Below, piece by piece: positions 9,877 to 19,978 of a stretch of DNA of 64,000 bases. Position 1 is the first letter of the stretch. Every line of letters begins with the position of its first letter. The DNA is taken from the NCBI RefSeq assembly GCF_025371035.1, contig NZ_JANZXB010000006.1:62001-126000 (forward strand), in the 5' to 3' direction. Source of the DNA: Sphingomonas sp. LC-1 (GTDB taxonomy: Bacteria; Pseudomonadota; Alphaproteobacteria; Sphingomonadales; Sphingomonadaceae). The position numbers were made by a program, and so were the translations under genes. The notes under the pieces are model-generated. The model searched no databases. It was not told where the DNA came from and was given only the letters and a program-made list of their open reading frames with translations.

Positions 9877-12800
9877 GTGCAGATCGAGATCATCGCCAAG
9901 TCGAACCGCGCCACCACGACGACCAGCGCTGACGTCGTCGAACTCAATACCCCCAGCATCGTCCGGTTGAACCTCGATCGCTCGCAAGTGGCGGCGATGG
10001 AGCGGGACGGCGATGACCTGATCCTCCGGCTGACCGATGGCAGCACGCTGCGCATCGATCATTTCTATCAGCAGCAACAGGGGGTGATCAGCGATCTGGT
10101 CCTGCGCGACGATCAGGGTGCGCAGTGGCTGGCCCATCCGGCGGCCACGGGCGCGGGCCGTTTCACCACGCTCGGCGATCTCGACGAGCTGCTCGGCGCC
10201 AGCGCGGGCGCGGAGGGGGCGAGTTCCTCGTTCATCCTTCCTGCGGTGCTGGGCGTGGCGGGGGTCGGCGCCCTAGTCGCGGCGGTATCGGGCGGCGGCA
10301 ATGGCGGCAACCGGACTCCCGAGCCCACGGTCGATACGCAGGCCCCGGGCCGCCCCGCCGCAAGTTTCTCCACCACCGGCAGCAGCGTCAGCGGCACCGG
10401 CGAACCCGGCGCGATCGTCCGCGTCGTCGATGCGGCAGGCAATGTGATCGGCACCGGTACGGTCGGCGCGGATGGCAGCTTCAGCGTGCCGGTCAACCCG
10501 CCCCAGACCAATGGCCAGCCCGTCACCATCACCCAGTCCGATCCGGCGGGCAACGTCTCCCCAGGGCTGAGCGTCAGCGCCCCCGACATGACGCCCCCCA
10601 CCGCGCCGATCGCGACGCTGGACGGACAGGGCACGACGATCACCGGATCCGGAGAGGTGGGCGCGACCGTCACGGTGCGCGACGCCGCCGGACAGATACT
10701 GGGTACCGCCGTGGTTGGCGCGCAGGGCAGCTACTCCCTGACGCTGACGACGCCGCAGACCAATGGCGGCACCCTGACCGTGACTCAGAGCGACGCGGCC
10801 GGCAATGTCTCACCCGAAACCACGCTGATCCCCGCAGACACCACCGCGCCCGCCGCGCCCGTCGTCACGCTCGACCAGGGTGGCACCGCCGTCACCGGCA
10901 CCGGCGAACCCGGCGCAACGGTGCAGATCACCGGGCCCGACGGGCAGATACTGGGCACCACCACGGTCGGCGCGGACGGCAGCTTTACTGCGCCGCTCTC
11001 CACCGCCCAGGCCAATGGCGAGACGCTGACCGTCACCCAGGCGGATGCAGCGGGCAACGTCTCCCCCGCTGCAACCATCACCGCCCCGGACACGACCGCG
11101 CCGCTGGCCCCGACCGCCACGATCGATGCGCAGGGCACCAGCATCTCGGGCACCGGCGAAGCAGGCGGGACCGTCACCGTGCGTGACGCGGCGGGCCAGA
11201 CGCTCGGCCAGGCGACCGTCGATGCGCAGGGCAACTACACTGTCGCCCTGACCAGTCCTCAGGCCAATGGCGGCACGCTGTCCGTGACGCAGGCTGATGC
11301 GGCAGGCAATGTCTCGCCGCAAACGACTCTGACACCGGCGGACAGCACCGCACCGGCCGCGCCCGCCGTCACGCTCGATCAGGGCGGCACCATCGTCACC
11401 GGCACGGGCGAACCCGGCGCGACGGTGCAGATCACCGGGCCCGACGGGCAAATACTGGGCACCACCACGGTCGGCGCGGACGGCAGCTTTACCGCGCCGC
11501 TCTCTGCAGCGCAGGCCAATGGCGAGACTCTGAGCGTCACCCAAACAGATGCTGCGGGTAACGTCTCCCCTGCCGCAACCGTCACCGCCCCCGACACCAC
11601 TGCGCCGCTGGCCCCGACCGCCACCATCGATACGCAGGGGACCAGCATCTCGGGCAGCGGCGAGGCAGGCGCGACCGTCACCGTGCGTGACGCGGCGGGC
11701 CAGACGCTGGGCCAGGCCACCGTCGATGCGCAGGGCAACTACACCGTCGCCCTGACCAGTCCTCAGGCCGATGGCGGCACCCTGTCCGTGACGCAGGCTG
11801 ATGCGGCGGGCAATGTCTCGCCGCCGACCACACTGACAACGGCGGACACCACCGCACCGGCCGCGCCCGCCGTCACGCTCGATCAGGGCGGCACCATCGT
11901 CACCGGCACGGGCGAGCCCGGCGCCACGGTGCAGATCACCGGGCCCGACGGGCAAATACTGGGCACCACCACGGTCGGCGCGGACGGCAGCTTTACCGCG
12001 CCGCTCTCTGCAGCGCAGGCCAATGGCGAGACGCTGAGCGTCACCCAAACAGATGCAGCGGGCAACATCTCCCCCGCCGCAACCGTCACCGCCCCCGACA
12101 CCACCGCGCCGCTGGCCCCGACCGCCACGATCGATGCGCAGGGGACCAGCATCTCGGGCAGCGGCGAGGCAGGCGCGACCGTCACCGTGCGTGACGCGGC
12201 GGGCCAGACCCTCGGCCAGGCCACAGTCGATGCGCAGGGCAACTACACCGTCGCCCTGACCACGCCGCAGGCCAATGGCGGCACGCTGTCCGTCGTTCAG
12301 AGCGACGCAACCGGCAATGCCTCGCCCGTCATCACTCTCGCAGCGCCGGACATCACGCCCCCCGCCGCCCCCATCGCCAGTGTCAGCGCGGACGGCACGA
12401 CCCTGACCGGCACGGGCGAGGCGGGTGCGACGATCGGCGTCACCGATTCCGCCGGCCAGCCGATTGGAACCGCCACGGTGGGCGCAGACGGCAGCTTCAG
12501 CCTGACCTTGCCCGCCGAGGTGTCCTCCGGCCAGGCGCTGTCGGTGGTGCAGACCGACGCCGCAGGGAATGTATCGCCCGCCGCCACGGTCGCCACGCCC
12601 GATCTCGTCGCCCCCGCAGCCCCGACCGCCATCCTGAGCAGCGACGGCACCAGCGTCAGCGGCACCGGCGAACCCGGTGCGACGGTGCAGGTCCGCGATG
12701 CCGCCGGATCGGTGATCGCCACCGTCCTGGTATCGCCTGCCGGCACTTATGACGTCGCGCTTGCCACGCCGCAGGTCAATGGCGAGACGCTGACCGTCAT

Positions 12801-15800
12801 TCAGAGCGATGCCGCCGGAAACGCCTCTCCGCCTGCGATCGTCACCGCCCCCGACATCACCCCGCCCGCGCCGCCCACCGCTATCCTGTCGGCGGACGGC
12901 ACGGCGGTTTATGGCAATGGCGAGGCCGGGGCGACCGTCCGCGTGGTCGATGCGAACGGCATCCCGCTGGGCACCGCCGTGGTCGGCGTGGACACCAGCT
13001 TTACCCTGGCCCTGACCCCTCCCCAGACCAATGGCCAGACGCTGACCGCGGTGCAGAGCGACGCGGCAGGCAATATCTCACCGCCCAGCATCGTGGGCGC
13101 GCCCGACGTGACCGCGCCGGACGCCCCCGTGGCGACCGTCTCGCCCGACGGCACCATCGTCACTGGCACCGGCGAACCCTTCGCCACCGTGACGGTCCGG
13201 CAAGCCAATGGTACGATCATCGGCCAGGTCGTGGCCGGCGCGGACGGCGGCTTCGCCATCGCGCTGTCCCCGGTTCAGGCCAATGGCGAGACACTGTCGG
13301 TCGACCAAAGCGATCGGGGCGGCAACCTGTCCCCCTCGGCAACGCTGACCGCGCCCGATATCACGGCACCGACTGGTCTGACCGCCGCCGTCAGCGGTGA
13401 CGGCAGCTTCGTCACCGGAACCGGCGAAGCGGGGGCCAGCGTCACGATCCGCGATGCGGGCGGCACCGTGATCGGCACCGCGACCGTCGCCGCGAACGGC
13501 GTCTATAGCGCGACGTTGAATACGCCGCAGACCAATGGCGAAACACTTCAGGTGACCCAGGCCGATGCGGCGGGCAATGTCTCCGCCCCCACGACCGTCA
13601 TCGCACCCGACACCACCCCGCCGCTGGCGCCGACTGGAACGATCATCGACAATGGCGCGACCCTGACCGGCACGGGCGAAGCCGGCGCGACCGTCACCGT
13701 CCGCGCCGCCGATGGCAGCGTGATCGGCACCGGGCCGGTAGGCGCGGACGGCAATTTCAGCGTCACGCTGATCCCCGCCCAGACCAATGGCGAAACCCTG
13801 CAACTTGTCCAGAGCGATGCGGCTGGCAATGCCTCGCCGATCGTCACCCTCACCGCGCCGGACACCACCGCCCCGACCGGGCTGACCGCCGCGATCAGCG
13901 CCGATGGCGCTATCGTGACCGGGCAAGGTGAAGTGGGTGCGACCGTCACGGTACGCGATCCGGCCGGCGTGACGATCGGTACCGCGCAGGTCGACGCGGA
14001 TGGCAGCTATGCCGTCGCCCTTAGCCCGGCGCAGCGCAATGGCGAGACGTTGCAGGTCGTACAGGCCGATGCGACCGGCAACGTCTCCACCCCCGTCACG
14101 CCTATCGCCCCGGACCTCACCGCCCCGGCCGCGCCGCTTGGGGCGCTGGCGGTGGACGGCACCGTCGTCACCGGCGTCGGAGAGGCGGGCGCGACCGTCA
14201 CCGTGCGCGCCGCCGACGGTACCGTGCTGGGCAGCGCCGTCGCGGCAGCGGACGGCAGCTTTGTGGTGCCGCTCGTCACGCCGCAGCTGAATGGGCAGTT
14301 TCTATCGGTGGTGCAGGCGGATGCGGCGGGCAATGTCTCGCCACCGCTGGCGCTGACCGCGCTCGACACGACGCCGCCGACCGGGCTGACCGCGACGCTG
14401 GACGCCGCCGGCACGATCGTCAGCGGCCAAGCGGAGGCGGGCGCCACCGTCACCGTACGCGATCCCGCCGGACAGGTGATCGGCACCGGCACCGCCTCCG
14501 TCACCGGGGCCTATGCGCTGGTCCTGACCACGCCGCAGCTGAACGGCCAAGTGCTTCAGGTGACCCAGGCCGATGGCACCGGCAATCCGTCGGCCCCCGT
14601 CGCGGTGACCGCCCCCGACCTCACCGCGCCCGACGCGCCGCTCTTTGCCCTGAATGCGACCGGCACGACCGCCAGCGGCATCGGTGAGGTCGGCGCGACC
14701 GTCACCATTCGCGACGTGGGCGGCTCGGTGATCGGCACCACCGTGGTGGCGGCGGACGGCAGCTTCGCCGTCGCCCTGACGCCCGCGCAAGGCAATGGCG
14801 GCACGGTGAGTGCGACACTCAGCGATGCGGCGGGCAATGTCTCCCCCATCGCAACCGTGACGGCTCCCGACGTCACGCCCCCCGCCGCGCCGCTCGCCGC
14901 GCTCGATCCGACCGGCACCATCGTCACCGGCATTGGCGAGGCGGGCGCCACCGTCACCGTGCGCGACGCTGGCGGGAATGTGTTGGGCAGCGTGATCGCC
15001 GACCCGCAGGGCAATTACGCCATCACCCTCGCGACCCCGCAGATCGACCGCCAGGTGCTGACCGTCATCCAGGCGGATGCGACCGGCAATCTATCGACCA
15101 CGACGACGCTGGTCGCACTGGACCAGACGCCCCCGGCAGCCCCCGTCGCGATCGTCTCCGCCGATGGCGTGACGGTGTCGGGTACGGGTGAGATCGGCGC
15201 CACGGTGACGATCACCGATCCGGTCGGGCTGGTGCTCGCCACGGTACCGGTCGGTGCGGATGGCGGCTTCACCGTCACGCTCGCCCCGCCATTGACCAAC
15301 GGACAGGTGCTGACGCTGACCCAGGCGGATGCGGCTGGCAATGTCTCCGTCCCCGGCACGGCGATCGCGCCCGACCTGATCCCCAACGACACGCCGCCGG
15401 CACCGACCGCGATCGTCGCGCTGGACGGGGCAAGCGTCACCGGCACGGGGCAGCCCGACGCCACCATCACCGTTCGCGATGCCACCGGCACCGTGATCGG
15501 CACCACCGTGGTCGCGGCCAATGGCCTCTATACCGCCACCTTGACCACCCCGCAATTGAACGGTGAGGTGGTCCGCTTGACGCAGACGGATGCAGAGGGC
15601 GATGTCTCGCCCCCCGCATCCGCCATCGCGCCCGACCTGACCCCGCCTGCCTTGCCGGTCGCGGTGATCGATCCCACGGGCACGATCGTCAGCGGCACGG
15701 GCGAAGTCGGCGCGACGGTGCAGGTCACCGACGCGGGCGGCGCGGTCCTGGGCTCTGCGACGGTAGGGGCGAACGGCAACTATGCCCTGTCGCTGACCAC

Positions 15801-18800
15801 GCCGCAGATCAATGGCGAAGCGCTGACCGTGATCCAGAGCGACGGCGGCGGCAATCCCTCCGCCCCCGCCGCCGTGATCGCGCCGGACCTGACACCACCC
15901 GCTGCTCCGCTGGGCGTGGTGGCGGCGGACGGTGCCAGCGTCACCGGCACCGGCGAGGCGGGCGCCACCGTCACCATCAGGGGAGCCGGCGGCGCGGTGA
16001 TTGGCACCGCGCTGGTTGCCGCGGACGGCAGCTATACCGCGACCCTGACCCCGCCCCAGGCCAATGGTCAGGTCGTGACGCTGACCCAGGCCGATCCGGC
16101 GGGCAATGTCTCGGTCCCGACGCTGGCGACTGCGCCGGACGTCACTGCCCCCACCGGCCTGACCGCCGCCATCGACAGCGCCGGGACGCTCGTCATCGGC
16201 GAGGGGGAAGCGGGCGCCACCGTCACCATCCGCGATGCGGGCGGGACGGTGCTGGGCACCGCGCTCGTCGCCGCCAATGGCAGCTATGCCGCGATCCTCA
16301 CACCCCCGCAGATCGATGGTCAGTTGCTTCAGGCGACACAGGCCGATGCGGCGGGCAATGCTTCGGCGCCCGCCACGGTCACGGCACCCGATCTGACGCC
16401 ACCGGCCGCACCGATCGGCCTCGTCTCGGCGGACGGCACGACCCTGATCGGCACCGGCGAGGCGGGTGCGACGGTGACCATCCGGAGCGTCGGCGGAGCG
16501 GTGATCGGCACCGCCGTGGTGGCGGCCGATGGCAGCTTCACCGCGCCGCTCGCCCCCGCCCAGGCCAATGGCCAATTGCTGTCGCTGACCCAGTCCGACC
16601 CGGCGGGCAATGTCTCGGCCACCGCGCAGGCGATCGCGCCCGACATCACCGCTCCCATCGGGCTGACCGCCGCGATCAACGGTGCGGGCACGGTCGTCAC
16701 CGGTCAGGGCGAGGCTGGCGCGACCGTCACCATCCGCGATGCGGGTGGCGCGGTGCTGGCCACCACGACCGTCGCCGCCAATGGCAGCTACGCCGCGATC
16801 CTGACCACGCCGCAGATCAATGGCCAGGCACTGTCGGTGATCCAAGCGGATGCGGCGGGTAATGCCTCCACCCCCGCCGCCGTCACCGCGCCTGACCGTA
16901 TCGCCCCGCTCGCCCCGATCGGCGCCGTCGCGGCCGATGGCGCCACCCTGACCGGCACGGGCGAGCCGGGCGCAACCGTCACCATCCGGGGCGCGGGCGG
17001 CGTCGCGCTGGGCAGCGCGCTCGTCGGTGCGGATGGCAGCTTCACCGCCACCCTGACCCCCGCGCAGGCCAATGGGCAGCTACTTACGCTGACCCAGGCC
17101 GATCTGGCCGGCAATGTCTCGGGCGTCGCGCAGGCGATCGCGCCGGACATCACCGCCCCCACCGGCCTGACCGCCGCGATCAATGCCACCGGCGTGCTCG
17201 TGACCGGCCAGGGTGAAGCCGGCGCGACCGTCACGGTCCGCGATGCGGGCGGCGCGGTGATCGGCACCGCCATCGTCGCACCCAATGGCCTCTACAGTGT
17301 GACGTTGACCACGGCCCAGGCCAATGGCCAGCCGCTGACCGTCGTGCAGGCGGATGGGGCCGGAAACGCCTCCGCCCCCACCCCGCTGGTCGCGCCCGAC
17401 ATCACGCCGCCCGCCGCGCCCACCGCTTTGGTCGACGGAACGGGTACGATCGTCACCGGCACCGGCGAGGTCGGCGCGACGGTGCGCATCCTCGATCCGC
17501 AGGGGCTGGTCGTCGGCACCGCACTGGTTGGGGCAAACGGGACTTACAGCGCGACGCTGACCATCCCGCAGGCCAATGGCCAGGCCCTGACCGTGGCGCA
17601 GGTCGATGCGGCCGGCAACGGATCCGTCGCGACCCCCGTGATCGCGCCGGACATCACCCCGCCCGCCCCACCCGCCGCCGCGATCAACGGCGCGGGCACC
17701 CTCGTCACCGGCACCGGCGAGCCGGGCACCATTGTCGAGATACGGACCGCGGGCGGCACCGTGCTCGCCAGCGGCGGGGTCAGCGCGGGCGGCACCTTCG
17801 CCCTCACCCTGCCCGTCCCGCAGGTGGCGGGCGAGACCCTGAATGTCGGTCTGCGCGACGCGGCGGGCAATGTCTCGGCCACGGTCTCGATCATCGCGCC
17901 GTTCGACATCATCGCCTTTGACGATACGGCGACTGCGCTGGTCGACCTGGTCCCGGTCCAGAGCAACCAGGCGCTGGGCAACGCCAATTATACGGCGCTC
18001 GCCTCGCTCGGCCTCGTCAATCTCGACGCACAGGTGCTGGCGGTTCCCAATGTCGCATTCACCGTTCAGCAGGGCCACACGCTGGATGCGACCTTTACCT
18101 ATGACGCGACGCTGAACCTGGGCGTCGCAAGCGGCTATGCGGTGGTGATCCAGCGGTTCAACGGCACCAATTGGGTCGGGATCAATGGCGGAGGCGGCAA
18201 TTCCACGCTGCTCGACGTCAGTCTGCTGGGTGGCAATCTGGTGGCCAGCGCCGATCTGGGGCCGGGCCAGTACCGTGCCTTCGTCACGTTCGACAACACG
18301 CTGGGCGTCGGCGTGCTGGGCGGATTGAGAGTCACGGGCGTCGATTCCGACTTCACCGACATCACTCAGGTCATTCCCTCGCCCACGCTGGGCAATGTCA
18401 TCACCGACGTCGGCGTGGGCGGACAGGTCGATGTCGTCAGCCCCCAGACCCGTGTCGAGAGCGTGACGCTGAACGGCGTGACGACCGCCATCGTCGCCGA
18501 CGATACGGTGATCGTCGGGCAATGGGGCAGGCTGACCATCGACCGCGATGGCAGCTATGCCTATACCCCCAATGCCGACACCGCCGCGCTGGGGAAGGTG
18601 GACAGCTTCACCTATACGCTGTTCGACGCCAGCGATGGCGAGCGGGCGAGCGCAACGCTGTCCATCGCGATCGCCAGCCCGGACATCGCCGGATCGCCGG
18701 TCGCGGTCAACGATACCGCCATCGCCGCCGCCAGCTTCGCCAATGTCGTGGAAACCCGCGCGCCGGTGATCGACAGCAGCTTCGCCACGCCCACGGCGGG

Positions 18801-19818
18801 GGTGCTGACCGGGACGCAGACCGGACGAATCAGCGACAGCTTCACGGTCGAGCCGAACAGCACGGCCAACGTCACCCTTTCGGCGGTGATCGCGCCGGGG
18901 CTGGCCGTGCTGCCCAGCTATTCGATCGTCGTCACCAACGCGGCGGGGCTGGTGGTCGGAACCGCCTCCGGCCTCGCGGTGGCCGGGGTCGGCGGGCTGC
19001 TGGGTTCGGGGATCAGCGTCTCGCTCCCCGCCCTTCCCTCCGGCACGTACAACTATACCGTCACCAGCACCAATACGCTGGGCACGGGCTATACGACCAG
19101 CGTCTATGTCGGCCAGACCGTCACCCATCTCGACCAGTTCGCGCTGACCGGAACCACGCCCGTCACCGGCGAACTGCTCGCCAACGACATATTGGGCAGC
19201 CCGTTCCTAGCAATCCGGGTGCTGTCTGGCGGCCAATTCGTGGATGTCGGCGATACGCCACGCACGCTGACCGGCGCCCACGGCACGCTGACCATCGATG
19301 AGGTCGGGCATTACAGCTATCAGCCCTTCTCGACGCTGGGCTATGCCACGACCGATCCGGTGGATCGCTTCACCTATCAGATCGTCCAGCCCGACGGACA
19401 GGTCGCGACCGCACGGCTGGACGTGGCGATCGACCTGAACAACGGCGTGGCGCCGGTCTTCCCGACCGCGACGATCACCAGCCTGTCGGTCCATGACGCC
19501 GTCACGCTGGAGGCCGATGTGGTGCCGATGACCCTGCGCGCGGAGCCGGTCGATCATGTGGCCACGAACGGCAACGCCGATGCCAGGCTCGCCCTGTCGC
19601 TGATGGAGGGGCAAGGCAGTCTGGAGGATGTGCTGTCCCGTTATCTCGACGCACAGCAGGGTACGACCGAACCCGCCCCGACCGACTCCGAATCGCATGC
19701 GATGCCGGTCGTCGCGGATATGATGACGATCGCGCCGGAGCCGACCGACCCGCTCGGCTATCTGACCGTTTCGGTCGATCCCGATCATGACAGATTGGCG
19801 CAAGTGCACGTCATCTGA
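9877..19818 (+). CDS. Giant BapA-type repetitive adhesin, type I secretion substrate
   Basis: 3313 residues. The GTG start at 9877 is supported by GGGAGG about 8 bases upstream. The N-terminus (about 1-115, MQIEIIAKSN, LRIDHFYQQQ) resembles the prefix domain of BapA/Bap-like biofilm adhesins and is followed by a hydrophobic stretch (about 124-145). Residues about 159-2681 are 30 tandem Ig-like units of about 84 residues (motifs TGTGEAGATVTV, ADGSF, QADAAGNVS, APDxTPPA). The last 630 residues contain two cadherin/VCBS-like modules (RLTIDRDGSYAYTP; ELLANDIL; TLTIDEVGHYSYQP) and a short C-terminal tail that should carry the uncleaved type I signal. I see no RTX nonapeptides and no LapG-type TAAG site. 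The next three co-directional genes form its probable secretion channel. The likely role is surface attachment and biofilm formation. Confidence 0.92.
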   Translation: MQIEIIAKSNRATTTTSADVVELNTPSIVRLNLDRSQVAAMERDGDDLILRLTDGSTLRIDHFYQQQQGVISDLVLRDDQGAQWLAHPAATGAGRFTTLGDLDELLGASAGAEGASSSFILPAVLGVAGVGALVAAVSGGGNGGNRTPEPTVDTQAPGRPAASFSTTGSSVSGTGEPGAIVRVVDAAGNVIGTGTVGADGSFSVPVNPPQTNGQPVTITQSDPAGNVSPGLSVSAPDMTPPTAPIATLDGQGTTITGSGEVGATVTVRDAAGQILGTAVVGAQGSYSLTLTTPQTNGGTLTVTQSDAAGNVSPETTLIPADTTAPAAPVVTLDQGGTAVTGTGEPGATVQITGPDGQILGTTTVGADGSFTAPLSTAQANGETLTVTQADAAGNVSPAATITAPDTTAPLAPTATIDAQGTSISGTGEAGGTVTVRDAAGQTLGQATVDAQGNYTVALTSPQANGGTLSVTQADAAGNVSPQTTLTPADSTAPAAPAVTLDQGGTIVTGTGEPGATVQITGPDGQILGTTTVGADGSFTAPLSAAQANGETLSVTQTDAAGNVSPAATVTAPDTTAPLAPTATIDTQGTSISGSGEAGATVTVRDAAGQTLGQATVDAQGNYTVALTSPQADGGTLSVTQADAAGNVSPPTTLTTADTTAPAAPAVTLDQGGTIVTGTGEPGATVQITGPDGQILGTTTVGADGSFTAPLSAAQANGETLSVTQTDAAGNISPAATVTAPDTTAPLAPTATIDAQGTSISGSGEAGATVTVRDAAGQTLGQATVDAQGNYTVALTTPQANGGTLSVVQSDATGNASPVITLAAPDITPPAAPIASVSADGTTLTGTGEAGATIGVTDSAGQPIGTATVGADGSFSLTLPAEVSSGQALSVVQTDAAGNVSPAATVATPDLVAPAAPTAILSSDGTSVSGTGEPGATVQVRDAAGSVIATVLVSPAGTYDVALATPQVNGETLTVIQSDAAGNASPPAIVTAPDITPPAPPTAILSADGTAVYGNGEAGATVRVVDANGIPLGTAVVGVDTSFTLALTPPQTNGQTLTAVQSDAAGNISPPSIVGAPDVTAPDAPVATVSPDGTIVTGTGEPFATVTVRQANGTIIGQVVAGADGGFAIALSPVQANGETLSVDQSDRGGNLSPSATLTAPDITAPTGLTAAVSGDGSFVTGTGEAGASVTIRDAGGTVIGTATVAANGVYSATLNTPQTNGETLQVTQADAAGNVSAPTTVIAPDTTPPLAPTGTIIDNGATLTGTGEAGATVTVRAADGSVIGTGPVGADGNFSVTLIPAQTNGETLQLVQSDAAGNASPIVTLTAPDTTAPTGLTAAISADGAIVTGQGEVGATVTVRDPAGVTIGTAQVDADGSYAVALSPAQRNGETLQVVQADATGNVSTPVTPIAPDLTAPAAPLGALAVDGTVVTGVGEAGATVTVRAADGTVLGSAVAAADGSFVVPLVTPQLNGQFLSVVQADAAGNVSPPLALTALDTTPPTGLTATLDAAGTIVSGQAEAGATVTVRDPAGQVIGTGTASVTGAYALVLTTPQLNGQVLQVTQADGTGNPSAPVAVTAPDLTAPDAPLFALNATGTTASGIGEVGATVTIRDVGGSVIGTTVVAADGSFAVALTPAQGNGGTVSATLSDAAGNVSPIATVTAPDVTPPAAPLAALDPTGTIVTGIGEAGATVTVRDAGGNVLGSVIADPQGNYAITLATPQIDRQVLTVIQADATGNLSTTTTLVALDQTPPAAPVAIVSADGVTVSGTGEIGATVTITDPVGLVLATVPVGADGGFTVTLAPPLTNGQVLTLTQADAAGNVSVPGTAIAPDLIPNDTPPAPTAIVALDGASVTGTGQPDATITVRDATGTVIGTTVVAANGLYTATLTTPQLNGEVVRLTQTDAEGDVSPPASAIAPDLTPPALPVAVIDPTGTIVSGTGEVGATVQVTDAGGAVLGSATVGANGNYALSLTTPQINGEALTVIQSDGGGNPSAPAAVIAPDLTPPAAPLGVVAADGASVTGTGEAGATVTIRGAGGAVIGTALVAADGSYTATLTPPQANGQVVTLTQADPAGNVSVPTLATAPDVTAPTGLTAAIDSAGTLVIGEGEAGATVTIRDAGGTVLGTALVAANGSYAAILTPPQIDGQLLQATQADAAGNASAPATVTAPDLTPPAAPIGLVSADGTTLIGTGEAGATVTIRSVGGAVIGTAVVAADGSFTAPLAPAQANGQLLSLTQSDPAGNVSATAQAIAPDITAPIGLTAAINGAGTVVTGQGEAGATVTIRDAGGAVLATTTVAANGSYAAILTTPQINGQALSVIQADAAGNASTPAAVTAPDRIAPLAPIGAVAADGATLTGTGEPGATVTIRGAGGVALGSALVGADGSFTATLTPAQANGQLLTLTQADLAGNVSGVAQAIAPDITAPTGLTAAINATGVLVTGQGEAGATVTVRDAGGAVIGTAIVAPNGLYSVTLTTAQANGQPLTVVQADGAGNASAPTPLVAPDITPPAAPTALVDGTGTIVTGTGEVGATVRILDPQGLVVGTALVGANGTYSATLTIPQANGQALTVAQVDAAGNGSVATPVIAPDITPPAPPAAAINGAGTLVTGTGEPGTIVEIRTAGGTVLASGGVSAGGTFALTLPVPQVAGETLNVGLRDAAGNVSATVSIIAPFDIIAFDDTATALVDLVPVQSNQALGNANYTALASLGLVNLDAQVLAVPNVAFTVQQGHTLDATFTYDATLNLGVASGYAVVIQRFNGTNWVGINGGGGNSTLLDVSLLGGNLVASADLGPGQYRAFVTFDNTLGVGVLGGLRVTGVDSDFTDITQVIPSPTLGNVITDVGVGGQVDVVSPQTRVESVTLNGVTTAIVADDTVIVGQWGRLTIDRDGSYAYTPNADTAALGKVDSFTYTLFDASDGERASATLSIAIASPDIAGSPVAVNDTAIAAASFANVVETRAPVIDSSFATPTAGVLTGTQTGRISDSFTVEPNSTANVTLSAVIAPGLAVLPSYSIVVTNAAGLVVGTASGLAVAGVGGLLGSGISVSLPALPSGTYNYTVTSTNTLGTGYTTSVYVGQTVTHLDQFALTGTTPVTGELLANDILGSPFLAIRVLSGGQFVDVGDTPRTLTGAHGTLTIDEVGHYSYQPFSTLGYATTDPVDRFTYQIVQPDGQVATARLDVAIDLNNGVAPVFPTATITSLSVHDAVTLEADVVPMTLRAEPVDHVATNGNADARLALSLMEGQGSLEDVLSRYLDAQQGTTEPAPTDSESHAMPVVADMMTIAPEPTDPLGYLTVSVDPDHDRLAQVHVI
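10351..17919 (+). repeat. Tandem array of 30 Ig-like coding repeats, 252 bases each
   Basis: Unit boundaries fall every 84 codons (for example unit 2 at 10603, unit 3 at 10855, unit 30 at 17668); unit 20 is three codons longer. Units fall into alternating subtypes rather than being uniformly related. Units 3-8 are three near-identical 504-base dimers. Units 23-28 alternate an AP-type and a GLTA-type start. Confidence 0.9.
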
Positions 19819-19856
19819 CCATCTTGCACAGCCGTCCAGAATCGGAGTTGATTTCC

Positions 19857-19889
19857 GGTGCCGAGGAGCCTTTTCCTCGGCACCAATTC
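19857..19889 (+). terminator. Hairpin between adhesin and secretion genes
   Basis: GGTGCCGAGGA, loop GCCTTT, then TCCTCGGCACC: a perfect 11-base stem 38 bases after the adhesin stop, followed by AATTCT. It is strong enough to terminate or attenuate transcription before the TolC-like gene, or to protect the 3' end of the adhesin message. Confidence 0.55.
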
Positions 19890-19978
19890 TCCATCTATTA
19901 AATATGTTAGCAGCAACCACTGAGACAGAAGCTAAGCATCGGTGGGCCAAGCAACCCGAATGACGGGAACGTTACCGA

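Noticed and set aside
9801-9932. A 43-codon upstream reading frame overlapping the adhesin GTG
   Set aside because: No ribosome site and no recognisable product; overlap with a strong GGGAGG-GTG start makes it likely to be chance.
9877-10225. LapA-type N-terminal retention module with LapG cleavage site
   Set aside because: No TAAG/di-alanine site; the sequence fits the BapA-type prefix instead.
10351-17919. Tandem repeats as a possible CRISPR or satellite array
   Set aside because: The unit length is 252 bases, in frame, without spacers, and encodes Ig-like domains.
10810-19128. Many long minus-strand open frames across the adhesin gene (up to 682 codons)
   Set aside because: They are the shadow of the repetitive GC-rich coding strand: their products are Arg/Gly/Asp-rich, repeat with the same 252-base period and lack ribosome sites. 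The plus-strand frame has clear domain structure.
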